Translations under genes and position numbers: made by a program
Notes under the pieces: model-generated
Databases searched by the model: none
What the model was told of the DNA's origin: nothing
What the model saw: only the letters and a program-made list of their open reading frames with translations
Source: Bacteroidota bacterium
GTDB taxonomy: Bacteria > Bacteroidota > Bacteroidia > Bacteroidales > Lentimicrobiaceae
Reading direction: 5' to 3'
Assembly (NCBI GenBank): GCA_023434665.1
Contig: JAEYSM010000080.1
Coordinates: forward strand, 1 to 64,000
Length of the DNA: 64,000 bases
In this document: positions 44,171 through 53,407 of the stretch, piece by piece
Layout of the letters: the number at the start of each line of letters is the position of its first letter
Position numbering within the stretch: position 1 is the stretch's first letter

Positions 44171-47128
44171 TTAATTGCCTGAATAATTCACAATTATTTC
44201 ATCAGAGAATATCCAGGCAGGGTGCCCACTTCCTTTATGAGACTCAGGGCAGATACCAATATTGCGTGCAATGATTTTATAAAATTTGTCGGCATTACCT
44301 TTAGTAGGTAGTCCAAAATAGTTAATAATCGTACCCCATTTGTCTTGGGGTGTCTCATTTTCGCAAACACTAAGTAAGGTGTAATCCTCACCATCTGAGG
44401 AAGCCCACAATTCAACTTTCCTGGGCATAAATATCCATGCATTAATATCTTGCAAAAAACCAATATTAATTGATTTGATTGGCTTGTTAGTGTTATTTGT
44501 TATTATAGCTTCAAGATCGATTCCCTGAAAGCCCTGCCATCCACCGAGACGAAAATCTTCACTCCCTGTAAGTCCATCAATAAGAGTATTTTCACCATTT
44601 GCAGAATATTGTGGAGCCGGACGCGAAATCAGAATCAATTCGCGATCATGGGGACGAACTGAATATTTCGAAATTTGAGTTTGTGAAGGTAAAAATCCGT
44701 CTTTGTAAGCTTTGTACTTAACGATGGTACTGTTTTCTATCAACAGTGGTTTCTCGTATAACAATGATTTCTCATTAGGTTCAGTACCATCAGTTGTATA
44801 TCTGATTTCAGCATCTTCAGGAGTATATAATCTGATTTCAGTATTATTAATAAATGACTGCTGCCCATTACTTGTCAATGGTGCCGGAGTTATCAATTTT
44901 TCGCTCATCAAGGAAGAGGTTTTCATATGAGACTCCATTCCCCAGCTATAGTATGGAATTTCAGACATCTCAAATTCGATAATTCCACCTTTCATTATGT
45001 CTTCGTGAAGCAAAAACGACTTATTGTAATCTAATCCATTCAGAGTCACACTCTTTATATATGTATTGACTTTATTAAAATTCTTTGTTTTTATAATAAA
45101 TGATTTCCCATTTTCAAGATTTATTTTTGCATCGGCAAATCGCGGAGTGCCAATTGCATATTGATTATTTCCTGGGCATACCGGATAAAAGCCTAAAGAA
45201 CTAAAAATAGCCCAAGCTGACATTTGGCCACAATCTTCATTACCAATTAAACCATCAGGATTATTTGAATAAAAATTTTCCATTATGTAATTTACTTTCT
45301 CCTGGGTTTTCCATGGCTGACCGGCATAATTGTATAAATAAGCAATGTGATGACTTGGTTCGTTGCCGTGAGCGTACTGACCTATTAATCCCGTGATATC
45401 AGACTGATCTCTGCCTGTTGTTTCTATTGGAGCTGAGAACAAATCATCAAGTTTTTTAGCTAGGCCGGATTTTCCTCCATGCATTTTTATGAAATCATCC
45501 ATATTGTGTGGAACATAAAAGCTATACTGCCATGAATTAGCTTCGGTATAATGATAGTTTACTTCACGAGGTTCAAATGGTTCGTACCAGGCCCCGTTAG
45601 TTCTGGCTCTCATGTATCCAGTAACTGGATCGAAGATGTTTTTGTAGGATTGTGCCCTGATAAAGAAGTTTGCAGCTAGTTCCTTTTCGCCCATCAATTC
45701 AGCCATGCTACCGATACACCAATCATCAAATGCATATTCAAGTGTCTTTGAAACAGATTCATGTTCAAGCTCTGCTGGTATATATCCAAATTGACGATAA
45801 TAGGGTAGACCATATAAATTACTTTCGGCACTGGTAATCATTGCTCTTAGAGCGAGTTTTTCATCATAATTTCTTATTCCTTTTACATAAGCATCAAAAA
45901 TTACCGGAACAGCGTGATAACCAATCATACAAAATGTCTCGTTGGAACTTAATTCCCAAACAGGTAGTAGTTCAGCTTGCTGATATTGTTTAAGAAAGGT
46001 TTTAATAAAATCATTTGTTCTTTTCTGGTCAATGATGGTAAGCAGTGGGTGCAAAGCTCTGTATGTATCCCAAAGAGAAAATACAGTATAATACTCATGA
46101 TCTGTTTGATGAACTTCCATATCCCTTCCGCGATATGAACCATCAACATCCTGATAAAGGTTGGGACTGATCATTGTGTGATATAACGCCGTATAGAAGA
46201 CAGTCTTATCATCTTGACTGCCACTATAAATTTGAATTTTCCCCAACTCCTTATTCCATTTGTTCTCGGCTTCCGATTTGACTTTATTGAAATTCCAATG
46301 ATTAATCTCAGATTCTAAGTTTTTACGCGCATTTTCGGTGCTGGTCGCTGAAAGTGCGACTTTTACCTGTATTGTATTATTATGCTTTGAACCGAAATCT
46401 AAAACTGTTTTGACGTTTTCTCCCATGAGTATTCCGTCTTCGACCAACACAGGTTGATCATTCAAAGCATAAGTAACTTGATGGACACTATCAGAAAATT
46501 GAATAAAAAAGTAAACTCTTTGGTCAGTTGCCCAGGCGTTCGATCCTCTATATCCTTCAAATTCGAAAGGTGAAATTTGTCTGATCCAGGAGTTAGTTAC
46601 TTTATCCCTGTGATGGAGATCCAAAATAATCTTTCTGGGTTGTTCAGGCTGGTATGTATAAGAATGAAAACCAACCCTTTCTGATGTAGTTAGTTTTACC
46701 AGTATATCATCCTTTTTAAGATGAACCTGATAAAAGCCAGGGGAGGCAATTTCATTATCATGACTAAACATACTCCTATAGCCAGGCTTGTCATTGTATC
46801 CGTTATTCCAGTAATTTTCACTTGAAAACGGCATAAGCAATATATCACAGTAATCAGGCACTCCCGTCCCACTTAAATGAGTGTGACTGAATCCATAGAT
46901 ATAATCATCAGAATAATGATAACCACTACAACCATCCCAACCTTCGAGTCGTGTATCAGGGCTTAACTGAACCATCCCGAATGGAACTGTTGCTCCTGGA
47001 AAAGTATGGCCATGTCCCCCGGTACCAATAAAAGGATTAACAAAATTGACTGGATTATCCTGAGAGTAAGAATATACCGGAAATAACCAAATGATTAAAG
47101 CAACTGCGAAAAGAACCGACTGACGCAT
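44171..47128 (-). CDS. GH92 alpha-mannosidase with C-terminal carbohydrate-associated domains
   Basis: GH92 enzymes are calcium-dependent exo-alpha-mannosidases acting on N-glycans and mannans. The 985-residue protein has a signal peptide and the family start VNFVNPFIGTGGHGHTFPGATVPFGMVQLSPDT. GCSGYHYSD, FSHTHLSGTG, WDTYRALHPLL, GNEPSHHIAYLY and NEDCGQMSAW follow. After residue 760 come a chitobiase C-terminal-like domain (EIRYTTDGTEPN...) and a terminal discoidin-like beta domain (850-985). No type IX sorting tail is seen, so a periplasmic or outer-membrane place is likely. galM and cutC precede it on the same strand. Confidence 0.95.
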   Translation of the reverse strand: MRQSVLFAVALIIWLFPVYSYSQDNPVNFVNPFIGTGGHGHTFPGATVPFGMVQLSPDTRLEGWDGCSGYHYSDDYIYGFSHTHLSGTGVPDYCDILLMPFSSENYWNNGYNDKPGYRSMFSHDNEIASPGFYQVHLKKDDILVKLTTSERVGFHSYTYQPEQPRKIILDLHHRDKVTNSWIRQISPFEFEGYRGSNAWATDQRVYFFIQFSDSVHQVTYALNDQPVLVEDGILMGENVKTVLDFGSKHNNTIQVKVALSATSTENARKNLESEINHWNFNKVKSEAENKWNKELGKIQIYSGSQDDKTVFYTALYHTMISPNLYQDVDGSYRGRDMEVHQTDHEYYTVFSLWDTYRALHPLLTIIDQKRTNDFIKTFLKQYQQAELLPVWELSSNETFCMIGYHAVPVIFDAYVKGIRNYDEKLALRAMITSAESNLYGLPYYRQFGYIPAELEHESVSKTLEYAFDDWCIGSMAELMGEKELAANFFIRAQSYKNIFDPVTGYMRARTNGAWYEPFEPREVNYHYTEANSWQYSFYVPHNMDDFIKMHGGKSGLAKKLDDLFSAPIETTGRDQSDITGLIGQYAHGNEPSHHIAYLYNYAGQPWKTQEKVNYIMENFYSNNPDGLIGNEDCGQMSAWAIFSSLGFYPVCPGNNQYAIGTPRFADAKINLENGKSFIIKTKNFNKVNTYIKSVTLNGLDYNKSFLLHEDIMKGGIIEFEMSEIPYYSWGMESHMKTSSLMSEKLITPAPLTSNGQQSFINNTEIRLYTPEDAEIRYTTDGTEPNEKSLLYEKPLLIENSTIVKYKAYKDGFLPSQTQISKYSVRPHDRELILISRPAPQYSANGENTLIDGLTGSEDFRLGGWQGFQGIDLEAIITNNTNKPIKSINIGFLQDINAWIFMPRKVELWASSDGEDYTLLSVCENETPQDKWGTIINYFGLPTKGNADKFYKIIARNIGICPESHKGSGHPAWIFSDEIIVNYSGN

Positions 47129-47188
47129 AGCACTTATTTAAGATGAAACAAAGTAGGGATAACCTATAATTTTCATCAAATGTAAAAA

Positions 47189-48238
47189 TCATTTAGCATC
47201 AAAGCGATAAATTGTACTTTCTTGGTAAATTTCACCCGGATTAAGAAATGTCCGTGGAAAATGAGGATTGTTAGGTGAATCGGGAAAGTGCTGTGTTTCA
47301 AGACAAAAACCGGAATATTTTTCGTAGCGAATGCCTGATTTCCCAATCAACATGCCATCTAAGAAGTTGCTGGTATAGAACTGAATTCCTGGTTGTGTTG
47401 ACCAAACTGTCATTTCAATTCCTGTTATGGGACTTCTGGCAACAGCAACAATCTTAGGGATATCACCATATGGAAACCTAACATAATTGTGATCGTATCC
47501 GAATGGAGTTTCAGTGATTCTTGAACCAATGGTCCGACTTGTAGTAAAATCGTAGGGAGTATTGGTCACCTCAAGTATATTACCGGTTGGAATTCCTCCT
47601 GTAGAAATTTCTGTCATAAGTGGGGCGTTGATCATTAGTTCATGATCAAGCACATTGCCATTGCCTTCTCCAGACAGGTTAAAGTATCCGTGCCACGTAA
47701 GATTAAGAGGTGTTGTTTTATTTGTAGTGGCTCTGTAATCAATACCTAAACCATTATCATTTTCAATATAATAAGTGATTTCAACCGTAAGTTGCCCGGG
47801 GTATCCCTGATCTCCATCTTCACTTGTCATTGATAACCTGAGAGCAGGAGAACCATAATATTCAATTATTTCATCATCCCATATAACCTTATCAAACCCC
47901 TTATATCCGCCATGTAAATGGTTTGGACCATTATTTTTATCAAGTTGGTATTCCTGATCAATAATTTTAAATCGTCCGTCTTTAATCCGGTTTGCATACC
48001 TGCCAATTATTGCTCCGAAATAAGGACACTCATTCATATAATTTGTAGCAACATAATCTTCAGGATTATTAAAACCAAGTGCTACGTCAATAAAATTTCC
48101 GTAGTTGTCAGGAACTTTTATTTCCATGACGATACCTCCATATGTCATAATTCTGACTTCCATTAAGTCAGTCTTTAAAGTATAAACTTTAACCTCGAGG
48201 TATTCTGTAAGTGGTTGGTTTACAACAGAAATATTCAT
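47189..48238 (-). CDS. galM: Aldose 1-epimerase (mutarotase) GalM
   Basis: GalM interconverts alpha and beta anomers of aldohexoses. The 349-residue protein shows TYGGIVMEIKVPD, IGRYANRIKDGRF, NGPNHLHGGYKGFDKV (histidine), NLTWHGYFNLSGEG (second histidine) and the catalytic glutamate in FCLETQHFPDSPNNPHFP. No signal peptide is present. It stands between cutC and the GH92 mannosidase, in keeping with use of released hexoses. Confidence 0.95.
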   Translation of the reverse strand: MNISVVNQPLTEYLEVKVYTLKTDLMEVRIMTYGGIVMEIKVPDNYGNFIDVALGFNNPEDYVATNYMNECPYFGAIIGRYANRIKDGRFKIIDQEYQLDKNNGPNHLHGGYKGFDKVIWDDEIIEYYGSPALRLSMTSEDGDQGYPGQLTVEITYYIENDNGLGIDYRATTNKTTPLNLTWHGYFNLSGEGNGNVLDHELMINAPLMTEISTGGIPTGNILEVTNTPYDFTTSRTIGSRITETPFGYDHNYVRFPYGDIPKIVAVARSPITGIEMTVWSTQPGIQFYTSNFLDGMLIGKSGIRYEKYSGFCLETQHFPDSPNNPHFPRTFLNPGEIYQESTIYRFDAK

Positions 48239-48277
48239 AGCATTCTTTTTAGGTAGAACAATGTAAATGCTATTGTG

Positions 48278-49021
48278 TTAGCTAATCAGACTTTTTATCG
48301 AACGAGTGGCGGCTTCAACTTTCTCTATAACAGTTATTTTATGATAAGGAGGAAAAACTGAGACAAGGTCTTCATTAAAAAATTTTACTTTAATAGGCGA
48401 TTGTGAGCTAGCGGAAAGATGAAATTCTTTACAAAGGGTTCTTTGATAAAGTTCAGGGAGATTTGTTTCATTGATGCCAGAGCCAGGCATTATTATAATT
48501 CTCTCATTAGATATTCTATTTAGTTCAGCAATTTTTTGACACCCTTCAATAGCCGTTGCTTTTCCTCCTGATGTCAGTATTCGGCTGCAACCTATTTCTA
48601 CTATTTGTTCTAAAGCTAATTCCTGATTTAATATCATATCGAATGCTCTGTGAAAAGTAACGGGCAGTGGATGACTGATTTCGATAAGTTCTTTCATCCT
48701 GCAGGTGTCAACTGTTGAATCGGAATTGAGCATTCCCATTACTATCCCTGCAGCGCCGGCAACTTTAGCAGCAAAAATGTCAGCTTTCATGATCTGAAAT
48801 TCTGCTCTTGTGTATAGAAAATTGCCACTGCGTGGTCTTATCATAACATACACAGGAATCTGGAGATGAGAAATAACATATTCAATAAGTCCTTTTGAAG
48901 GTGTTAATCCTCCGGCATTCAGATCACTGCACAATTCAATTCTGTCAGCTCCTCCTCTTTGTGCGTTAAGCGCAGATTCTACACTATCGACGCAAATTTC
49001 GATTTTTATCTTGCTATCCAT
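48278..49021 (-). CDS. cutC: CutC family protein
   Basis: The 247-residue TIM-barrel protein matches CutC. It opens IEICVDSVESALNAQRGGADRIELCSDLNAGGLTPS, followed by VYVMIRPRSGNFLYTRAEF, VTFHRAFDM, RILTSGGKATAIEG and IIIMPGSGINETNL. The name comes from copper tolerance in E. coli, but the direct role in copper handling is doubtful. In Bacteroidota the gene commonly sits with glycan-use genes, as here next to galM and GH92. Confidence 0.92.
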   Translation of the reverse strand: MDSKIKIEICVDSVESALNAQRGGADRIELCSDLNAGGLTPSKGLIEYVISHLQIPVYVMIRPRSGNFLYTRAEFQIMKADIFAAKVAGAAGIVMGMLNSDSTVDTCRMKELIEISHPLPVTFHRAFDMILNQELALEQIVEIGCSRILTSGGKATAIEGCQKIAELNRISNERIIIMPGSGINETNLPELYQRTLCKEFHLSASSQSPIKVKFFNEDLVSVFPPYHKITVIEKVEAATRSIKSLIS

Positions 49022-49047
49022 TCTTTACAAAAATAAAAATTACTTCG

Positions 49048-49055
49048 TAAGTTTG
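49048..49055 (+). promoter_or_regulatory. -7 promoter box (TAAGTTTG)
   Basis: TAAGTTTG lies 34 bases before the alpha/beta hydrolase start, in the short region divergent from cutC. A minus-strand -7-like box (TATTTTTG, 49035-49028) lies beside it. Confidence 0.4.
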
Positions 49056-49089
49056 CTTTAACTAATTTCACTATTAAAGATCAATCGTC

Positions 49090-50490
49090 ATGAAAAAGTT
49101 TTTGCTGTTGTCCTTAGTAATATTTACTGGTATTTCATTGAAAGCCCAGGATATAAAAGGTAAGTGGAATGGCTTACTATCCATTCAGGGTACTGAATTG
49201 TCAATCGTATTTCACATATCTGAATCAGAAGGGAAATACACTGCAGTGATGGACAGTCCGGATCAGGGTGTAAATGGTATTCCAATGACTAGTACTACTT
49301 ATCAAAAAAATGAATTGAATATTAGTTATATAGAAGCAGGAATTGAATATAGTGGCAGACTCGAAAATAATGAAAAAATATCAGGTACATTCAAGCAAGG
49401 AGGGATGACCTTTCCACTTGATTTAACCAGGAAAATGCCGGTTAAAAGTGCAATCAACAGACCACAAGAGCCCCGGGAACCTTTTCCGTATTATGCAGAA
49501 GAGGTAAGATTCTTAAATGAAACTGACTCTGTTTACCTGAGTGGAACTCTTACACTTCCGAAGAAGGAAGGAAATTTCCCTGTAATAGTTTTTATCACTG
49601 GCAGTGGTCCACAAAACCGTAATGAAGAGTTGATGGGTCATAAACCTTTTCTTGTGCTGGCAGATTTTCTTACAAGGCAAGGGATAGCTACATTGAGATA
49701 TGATGATAGAGGGACAGGGTCATCGACAGGAAAGTTTGAATTAGCCTCTTCAGTTGATTTTGCCAGAGATGCAGAGGCAGCTGTCAAATTCTTAAAAACA
49801 AGACAGGAAATCAACAGTAATGAAATTGGTTTATTGGGACATAGTGAAGGTGCTATAATTTCAGGTATAATAGCAAGCACAAATACTGATATTGCATTTA
49901 CTGTTCTTTTAGCCGGAAGTGCTGTAAAAGGCGTTGAATTGTTGAAGATGCAACAAGAAGCTATTGGGAAAGCTTCAGGTATGTCGGATGAACAGATTAG
50001 AAAAATGGGCGAATTGAATAGGGGAGGGTTTGAAATTGTCATGAAATCAAATGATGACCTACAACTTAAAAATGACCTCTCTGACTATCTTAGAAAGGTT
50101 ATGAATGAATTCCCAGAATCTGAGAGACCTCAGGGTGCACAAGCCGATATGGCTGTGAGACAAATGGTAGCACAAATGGCTACCCCCTGGATGAAGTTTT
50201 TCCTTAAATATGATCCTTCTTTCGACCTGGCAAAGGTAAAATGTCCTGTTCTTGTACTGATAGGATCCAAAGACCTTCAGGTGCCTGCAAATAATAATAT
50301 CGATGCATTTAAAAAGGCATTAGCCAGTAACGAAAAGGCTATTATCAAGGAGCTTCCTGGCTTAAATCATCTTTTCCAGGAAAGCGAGACAGGGTTGCCA
50401 CAGGAATATGGAAAAATTGAACAAACAATCTCCCCGATTGCTCTCACTGAAATCAGCAATTTTGTCACATCAGTGGTAATTGAAAACTGA
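49090..50490 (+). CDS. Secreted alpha/beta hydrolase
   Basis: The 466-residue protein has a signal peptide (MKKFLLLSLVIFTGISLKAQ). A small N-terminal beta domain (residues 20-120, IKGKWNGLLSIQG...) is followed by an alpha/beta hydrolase domain. That domain shows the oxyanion region FPVIVFITGSGPQNRNEE, LRYDDRGTGSSTG, the nucleophile motif GLLGHSEGA (serine near 254), VLVLIGSKDLQVP (acid) and LPGLNHLFQ (histidine). The substrate is unknown; related Bacteroidota proteins are annotated as esterases or S9-like peptidases. Confidence 0.88.
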   Translation: MKKFLLLSLVIFTGISLKAQDIKGKWNGLLSIQGTELSIVFHISESEGKYTAVMDSPDQGVNGIPMTSTTYQKNELNISYIEAGIEYSGRLENNEKISGTFKQGGMTFPLDLTRKMPVKSAINRPQEPREPFPYYAEEVRFLNETDSVYLSGTLTLPKKEGNFPVIVFITGSGPQNRNEELMGHKPFLVLADFLTRQGIATLRYDDRGTGSSTGKFELASSVDFARDAEAAVKFLKTRQEINSNEIGLLGHSEGAIISGIIASTNTDIAFTVLLAGSAVKGVELLKMQQEAIGKASGMSDEQIRKMGELNRGGFEIVMKSNDDLQLKNDLSDYLRKVMNEFPESERPQGAQADMAVRQMVAQMATPWMKFFLKYDPSFDLAKVKCPVLVLIGSKDLQVPANNNIDAFKKALASNEKAIIKELPGLNHLFQESETGLPQEYGKIEQTISPIALTEISNFVTSVVIEN

Positions 50491-50553
50491 TTGCATCTAT
50501 GAGTATTGAACTTGTTATTTTTGTACTTTGCATTTAAATATTATCAGACCGGA

Positions 50554-51363
50554 GTGAAAGATAAAGTCGTTATTATCACAGGAGGAAGCTCAGGCATTGG
50601 TTTCGCATTAGCCAAGGAATTTGGAAAGCTTGGATCAAAAGTGGTTATTTCAGCCCGGGATTTCAAGAGACTGGAATTAGCTAAAGAATCACTTCTGGAA
50701 TACGGAGTTGATGTACTTGCGTTAAAGTCAGATGTTGCTATTGAGGCTGAGTGTAAGGCATTGATTGATAAAACTATTGAACATTGGGGCAAAATTGATA
50801 TCCTGATTAATAATGCTGGCATTTCAATGAGAGCCGCATTTAAGGACACAGAGATTAGTGTCCTTAAGAAATTGATGGATATCAATTTTTGGGGTACAGT
50901 TTATTGTACCAAATATGCATTACCACATATAATAGACGTAAAAGGTAGTATTGTAGGAATCATTTCTATTGCGGGTCACATTGGGCTGCCGGGACGTACA
51001 GGCTATTCTGCTTCAAAATTTGCAGTCAGGGGATTTTTAGATACTGTAAGATGTGAAAACCAGAAAAAAGGCCTGCATGTATTGGTTGCAGCTCCTGGTT
51101 TTACATCCAGTAATATAAGGAACTCTGCTCTTACTGCTGATGGAAGTAAACAAGGTGAAACACCCAGGGATGAAAGTAAGATGATGCCTGCAGAAGTGGC
51201 CGCCAGAAAAATTATCAGAGCTATAAAAAGAAAGAATGATTCTCTTATTCTCACGTTTTGGGAAGGAAAATTTACTGTCTTCCTTAATAAGTTTTTCCCA
51301 AGGTTTGTTAGTCTGTTAGCATATAACCATATGAAAAAAGAACCTAACTCACCTTTCAACTAA
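50554..51363 (+). CDS. Short-chain dehydrogenase/reductase (GTG start)
   Basis: The protein is 269 residues from the GTG at 50554. A TTG at 50506 would add 16 residues in front of the fold that lack conservation. The cofactor loop GGSSGIG follows at once (VVIITGGSSGIGFALA), which fits the GTG start. NNAGISM, catalytic serine region GIISIAG and YSASKF (YxxxK) complete the family signature. The basic residues after the first strand (SARDFKRLEL) suggest NADP. The physiological substrate is unknown; the C-terminal hydrophobic stretch resembles DHRS7-type SDRs. Confidence 0.87.
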   Translation: MKDKVVIITGGSSGIGFALAKEFGKLGSKVVISARDFKRLELAKESLLEYGVDVLALKSDVAIEAECKALIDKTIEHWGKIDILINNAGISMRAAFKDTEISVLKKLMDINFWGTVYCTKYALPHIIDVKGSIVGIISIAGHIGLPGRTGYSASKFAVRGFLDTVRCENQKKGLHVLVAAPGFTSSNIRNSALTADGSKQGETPRDESKMMPAEVAARKIIRAIKRKNDSLILTFWEGKFTVFLNKFFPRFVSLLAYNHMKKEPNSPFN

Positions 51364-51399
51364 AATTACTTAACCATTTAAAAATTATATAAAACACCT

Positions 51400-51891
51400 A
51401 TGGAACAAATTAATTTAGAGATTCTCCTTCTTGAAGGGCTTAATGATTTAAAATTTGGTGATTCACCGGCAACTGTCGAAAAAACGCTTGGTAAACCACA
51501 GGAAATAAAGAAACTTAGTGACGAGGGTGAGGAGATGGATGAAGACCTCGACACCATATTGTGGGAATATGATAACGAAGGACTAACTATATTCTTCGAA
51601 GGAAAAAATAATCATGTCCTGTCATGCTTTGAAACTGATAATCCTGAGGCTGAATTGTTTGGACATAAAGTATTCAACATGTCAGAAGAGGAGATTGTTT
51701 CTTTAATGAAAGAGAACGGACTTACTCAAGTTGATCGTGAAGAAGAAGAATGGGGAGAAAAGAGAGTCTCATTCGATGAAGGACTTATCGATTTCTATTT
51801 TCAGGATAATGAACTCATTACCGTAAATTGGGGTGTGTTTGTAAATGAAGATGGTGAAATTGAGGAGTTCGACGAAGAGGATGAAGATTAA
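51400..51891 (+). CDS. Highly acidic protein of unknown function
   Basis: This 163-residue cytoplasmic protein is strongly acidic and ends in an Asp/Glu-rich tail (GEIEEFDEEDED). The first part reads LNDLKFGDSPATVEKTLGKPQEIK, a pattern seen in small proteins with a beta-lactamase-inhibitor-like or immunity-type fold. Two approximate repeats of a beta-hairpin with aromatic residues follow (LTIFFEGKNNHVLSCFE and LIDFYFQDNELITVNWG). I recognise no named family. It converges with xerD, four bases apart. Confidence 0.6.
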   Translation: MEQINLEILLLEGLNDLKFGDSPATVEKTLGKPQEIKKLSDEGEEMDEDLDTILWEYDNEGLTIFFEGKNNHVLSCFETDNPEAELFGHKVFNMSEEEIVSLMKENGLTQVDREEEEWGEKRVSFDEGLIDFYFQDNELITVNWGVFVNEDGEIEEFDEEDED

Positions 51892-51895
51892 ACGC

Positions 51896-52795
51896 TTAGT
51901 AGTTCAGTGGATGATGACTAAGTATATTTTTTCTTAGGAATTCACGATCTAAATGGGTGTAGATCTCAGTTGTAGTAATAACGGAATGCCCAAGCATTTC
52001 CTGAACTGCACGGAGATCTGCACCATTTTCAACTAAATGAGTGGCAAAAGAATGCCTGAAAGTGTGAGGACTTATGGTTTTTTTTATTCCGGCCGCTTCC
52101 GCAAGTCGTTTCACTATTTCAAAAACCATGGCTCTTGTTAGTTGCCCGCCGCGGCGATTAAGGAATAGGATATTTTCGGATTCCGGTTTAACTGGCATTT
52201 TTGTTCTGACAAAATCCCGATATCTGACAATCTGATCTCTTATTACAGGCCCTAAAGGAACCATGCGCTGTTTATTACCCTTCCCAATTATTAACAGAAA
52301 ACCTTCATTCTGGTAAATATTATTCAGCGACAGATTTACCAGTTCGCTAACTCTTAAGCCACAGCCATACAATGTTTCGATAATTGCTTTGTTTCGTTCT
52401 CCAAGGGGATTGCTTAGATCAATCATCCGGATCATTTTTTCAATTTCCTCCCTGGCAAGAATATCAGGTAATTTTCTTCCTTTTTTTGGCACTTCAAGAA
52501 GTTCAGTAGGATCAGTAGCAATTACATTTTCTATTAATAAAAATCTATAGAATGATTTTATACCTGAAATTATCCTTGCCTGGCTAGCTGATTCGATTTC
52601 GAGTGAAGATAAAGCTTTAACGAATTTCTGTAAGTCTTCGAGTTGTGCATTTGCAGGAAGTACTTTGCATGAAGATTCCAGATAATCAGCTAGTTTATGA
52701 ATGTCTCTGCAATAAGCCTCAACTGTATTTGCTGACATAGAGCGCTCAACCTGTAGCCAGGCCCGAAAGCTTTTAATATATAGGTCCCATTGCAT
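51896..52795 (-). CDS. xerD: Tyrosine recombinase XerD
   Basis: XerD with a partner resolves chromosome dimers at dif during division. The 299-residue protein has the N-terminal SAM-like core-binding domain (FRAWLQVERSMSANTVEAY) and the catalytic residues of the family: arginine in YGCGLRVSELV, lysine in GKGNKQRMVPL, HxxR in SPHTFRHSFATHL, and the nucleophilic tyrosine near residue 279 in TTTEIYTHLD. Length and spacing are those of housekeeping Xer proteins rather than phage integrases, and no att-like repeats are nearby. Confidence 0.95.
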   Translation of the reverse strand: MQWDLYIKSFRAWLQVERSMSANTVEAYCRDIHKLADYLESSCKVLPANAQLEDLQKFVKALSSLEIESASQARIISGIKSFYRFLLIENVIATDPTELLEVPKKGRKLPDILAREEIEKMIRMIDLSNPLGERNKAIIETLYGCGLRVSELVNLSLNNIYQNEGFLLIIGKGNKQRMVPLGPVIRDQIVRYRDFVRTKMPVKPESENILFLNRRGGQLTRAMVFEIVKRLAEAAGIKKTISPHTFRHSFATHLVENGADLRAVQEMLGHSVITTTEIYTHLDREFLRKNILSHHPLNY

Positions 52796-52872
52796 GATTG
52801 ATCTATCGAAGGTTTGTTTTTTGTCATGATTGATTAGAATTGTAAAATTACGGTAGATTTTTTACTCCAACA

Positions 52873-52903
52873 TTTGGATGGTACAATATTTTTTGTATTT
52901 TTG
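52873..52903 (+). promoter_or_regulatory. Promoter of the rpmG unit
   Basis: TTTG (52873-52876) and TATTTTTG (52896-52903) are 19 bases apart. The following CAGTCCTAAAAT nearly equals the bases after the rpmE2 promoter. The leader is about 25 bases. Confidence 0.82.
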
Positions 52904-52932
52904 CAGTCCTAAAATCAAAAGGCTTTTCAACA

Positions 52933-53121
52933 ATGGCTAAGAAGAACAAAGAAGCAAGAATTCAGGTAATCTTAGAATGTACAGAGCATAAAACCAGCGG
53001 AATGCCGGGAACATCAAGGTACATCACTACCAAGAATAAAAAGAATACTCCCGAGAGACTTGAGATTAAAAAGTATAATCCAATTCTCCGCAAAGTGACC
53101 ATACACAAAGAAATTAAATAA
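52933..53121 (+). CDS. rpmG: 50S ribosomal protein L33
   Basis: The 62-residue protein matches L33 ([45 protein letters not shown]). Only one cysteine is present, so this is the zinc-free form. The order rpmG, DUF4295, ftsY, rimO is the standard Bacteroidota cluster. The rpmB gene that usually leads it is not immediately upstream here; xerD on the other strand takes that place. Confidence 0.96.
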   Translation: MAKKNKEARIQVILECTEHKTSGMPGTSRYITTKNKKNTPERLEIKKYNPILRKVTIHKEIK

Positions 53122-53130
53122 TAAAGCACC

Positions 53131-53286
53131 ATGGCAAAGAAAGTTGTTGCTACCCTTAGAACTTCTTCGGGTAAGGATTATGCAAAAGTTATCAGAATGG
53201 TTAGGTCAGAAAAAACAGGTGCCTATTCATTTAAAGAAACTATTGTACCTAATGATCAGGTAAAAGATTTCCTGGCAAAAAAATAA
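53131..53286 (+). CDS. DUF4295 small basic protein
   Basis: The 51-residue frame (MAKKVVATLRTSSGKDYAKV..., ending KDFLAKK) matches DUF4295. This is a small, lysine-rich protein encoded after rpmG in nearly all Bacteroidota and thought to be associated with the ribosome. It follows rpmG after nine bases. The start at 53131 is the only ATG. Confidence 0.93.
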   Translation: MAKKVVATLRTSSGKDYAKVIRMVRSEKTGAYSFKETIVPNDQVKDFLAKK

Positions 53287-53303
53287 TACTTAATAGTATA
53301 ATT

Positions 53304-53344
53304 AAACAGGGCCTTTTCTTGTTAATAGGAAAGACCCTGTTTTC
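53304..53344 (+). terminator. Terminator after DUF4295
   Basis: AAACAGGG (53304-53311) pairs with CCCTGTTT (53335-53342), with further pairing of CTTTTC and GGAAAG inside and a T run at the end. It separates the small ribosomal unit from ftsY. Confidence 0.7.
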
Positions 53345-53375
53345 TATTTCAGGGTAATGGTCTGGTTCTTTTAAT

Positions 53376-53383
53376 TAATTTTG
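53376..53383 (+). promoter_or_regulatory. -7 promoter box of ftsY (TAATTTTG)
   Basis: TAATTTTG lies 24 bases before the ATG at 53408. This supports that start over an in-frame one at 53381, which would lie within the box. Confidence 0.5.
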
Positions 53384-53407
53384 TCCTTCATTTTATCTGC
53401 CAATACA

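Noticed and set aside
49638..50042. Minus-strand open frame of 134 codons within the alpha/beta hydrolase gene
   Set aside because: It is antisense to conserved catalytic sequence and has no homology-like features.
51896..52795. Integrase of a mobile element
   Set aside because: Length, motif spacing and context match housekeeping XerD; no flanking repeats, tRNA insertion site or cargo genes were seen.
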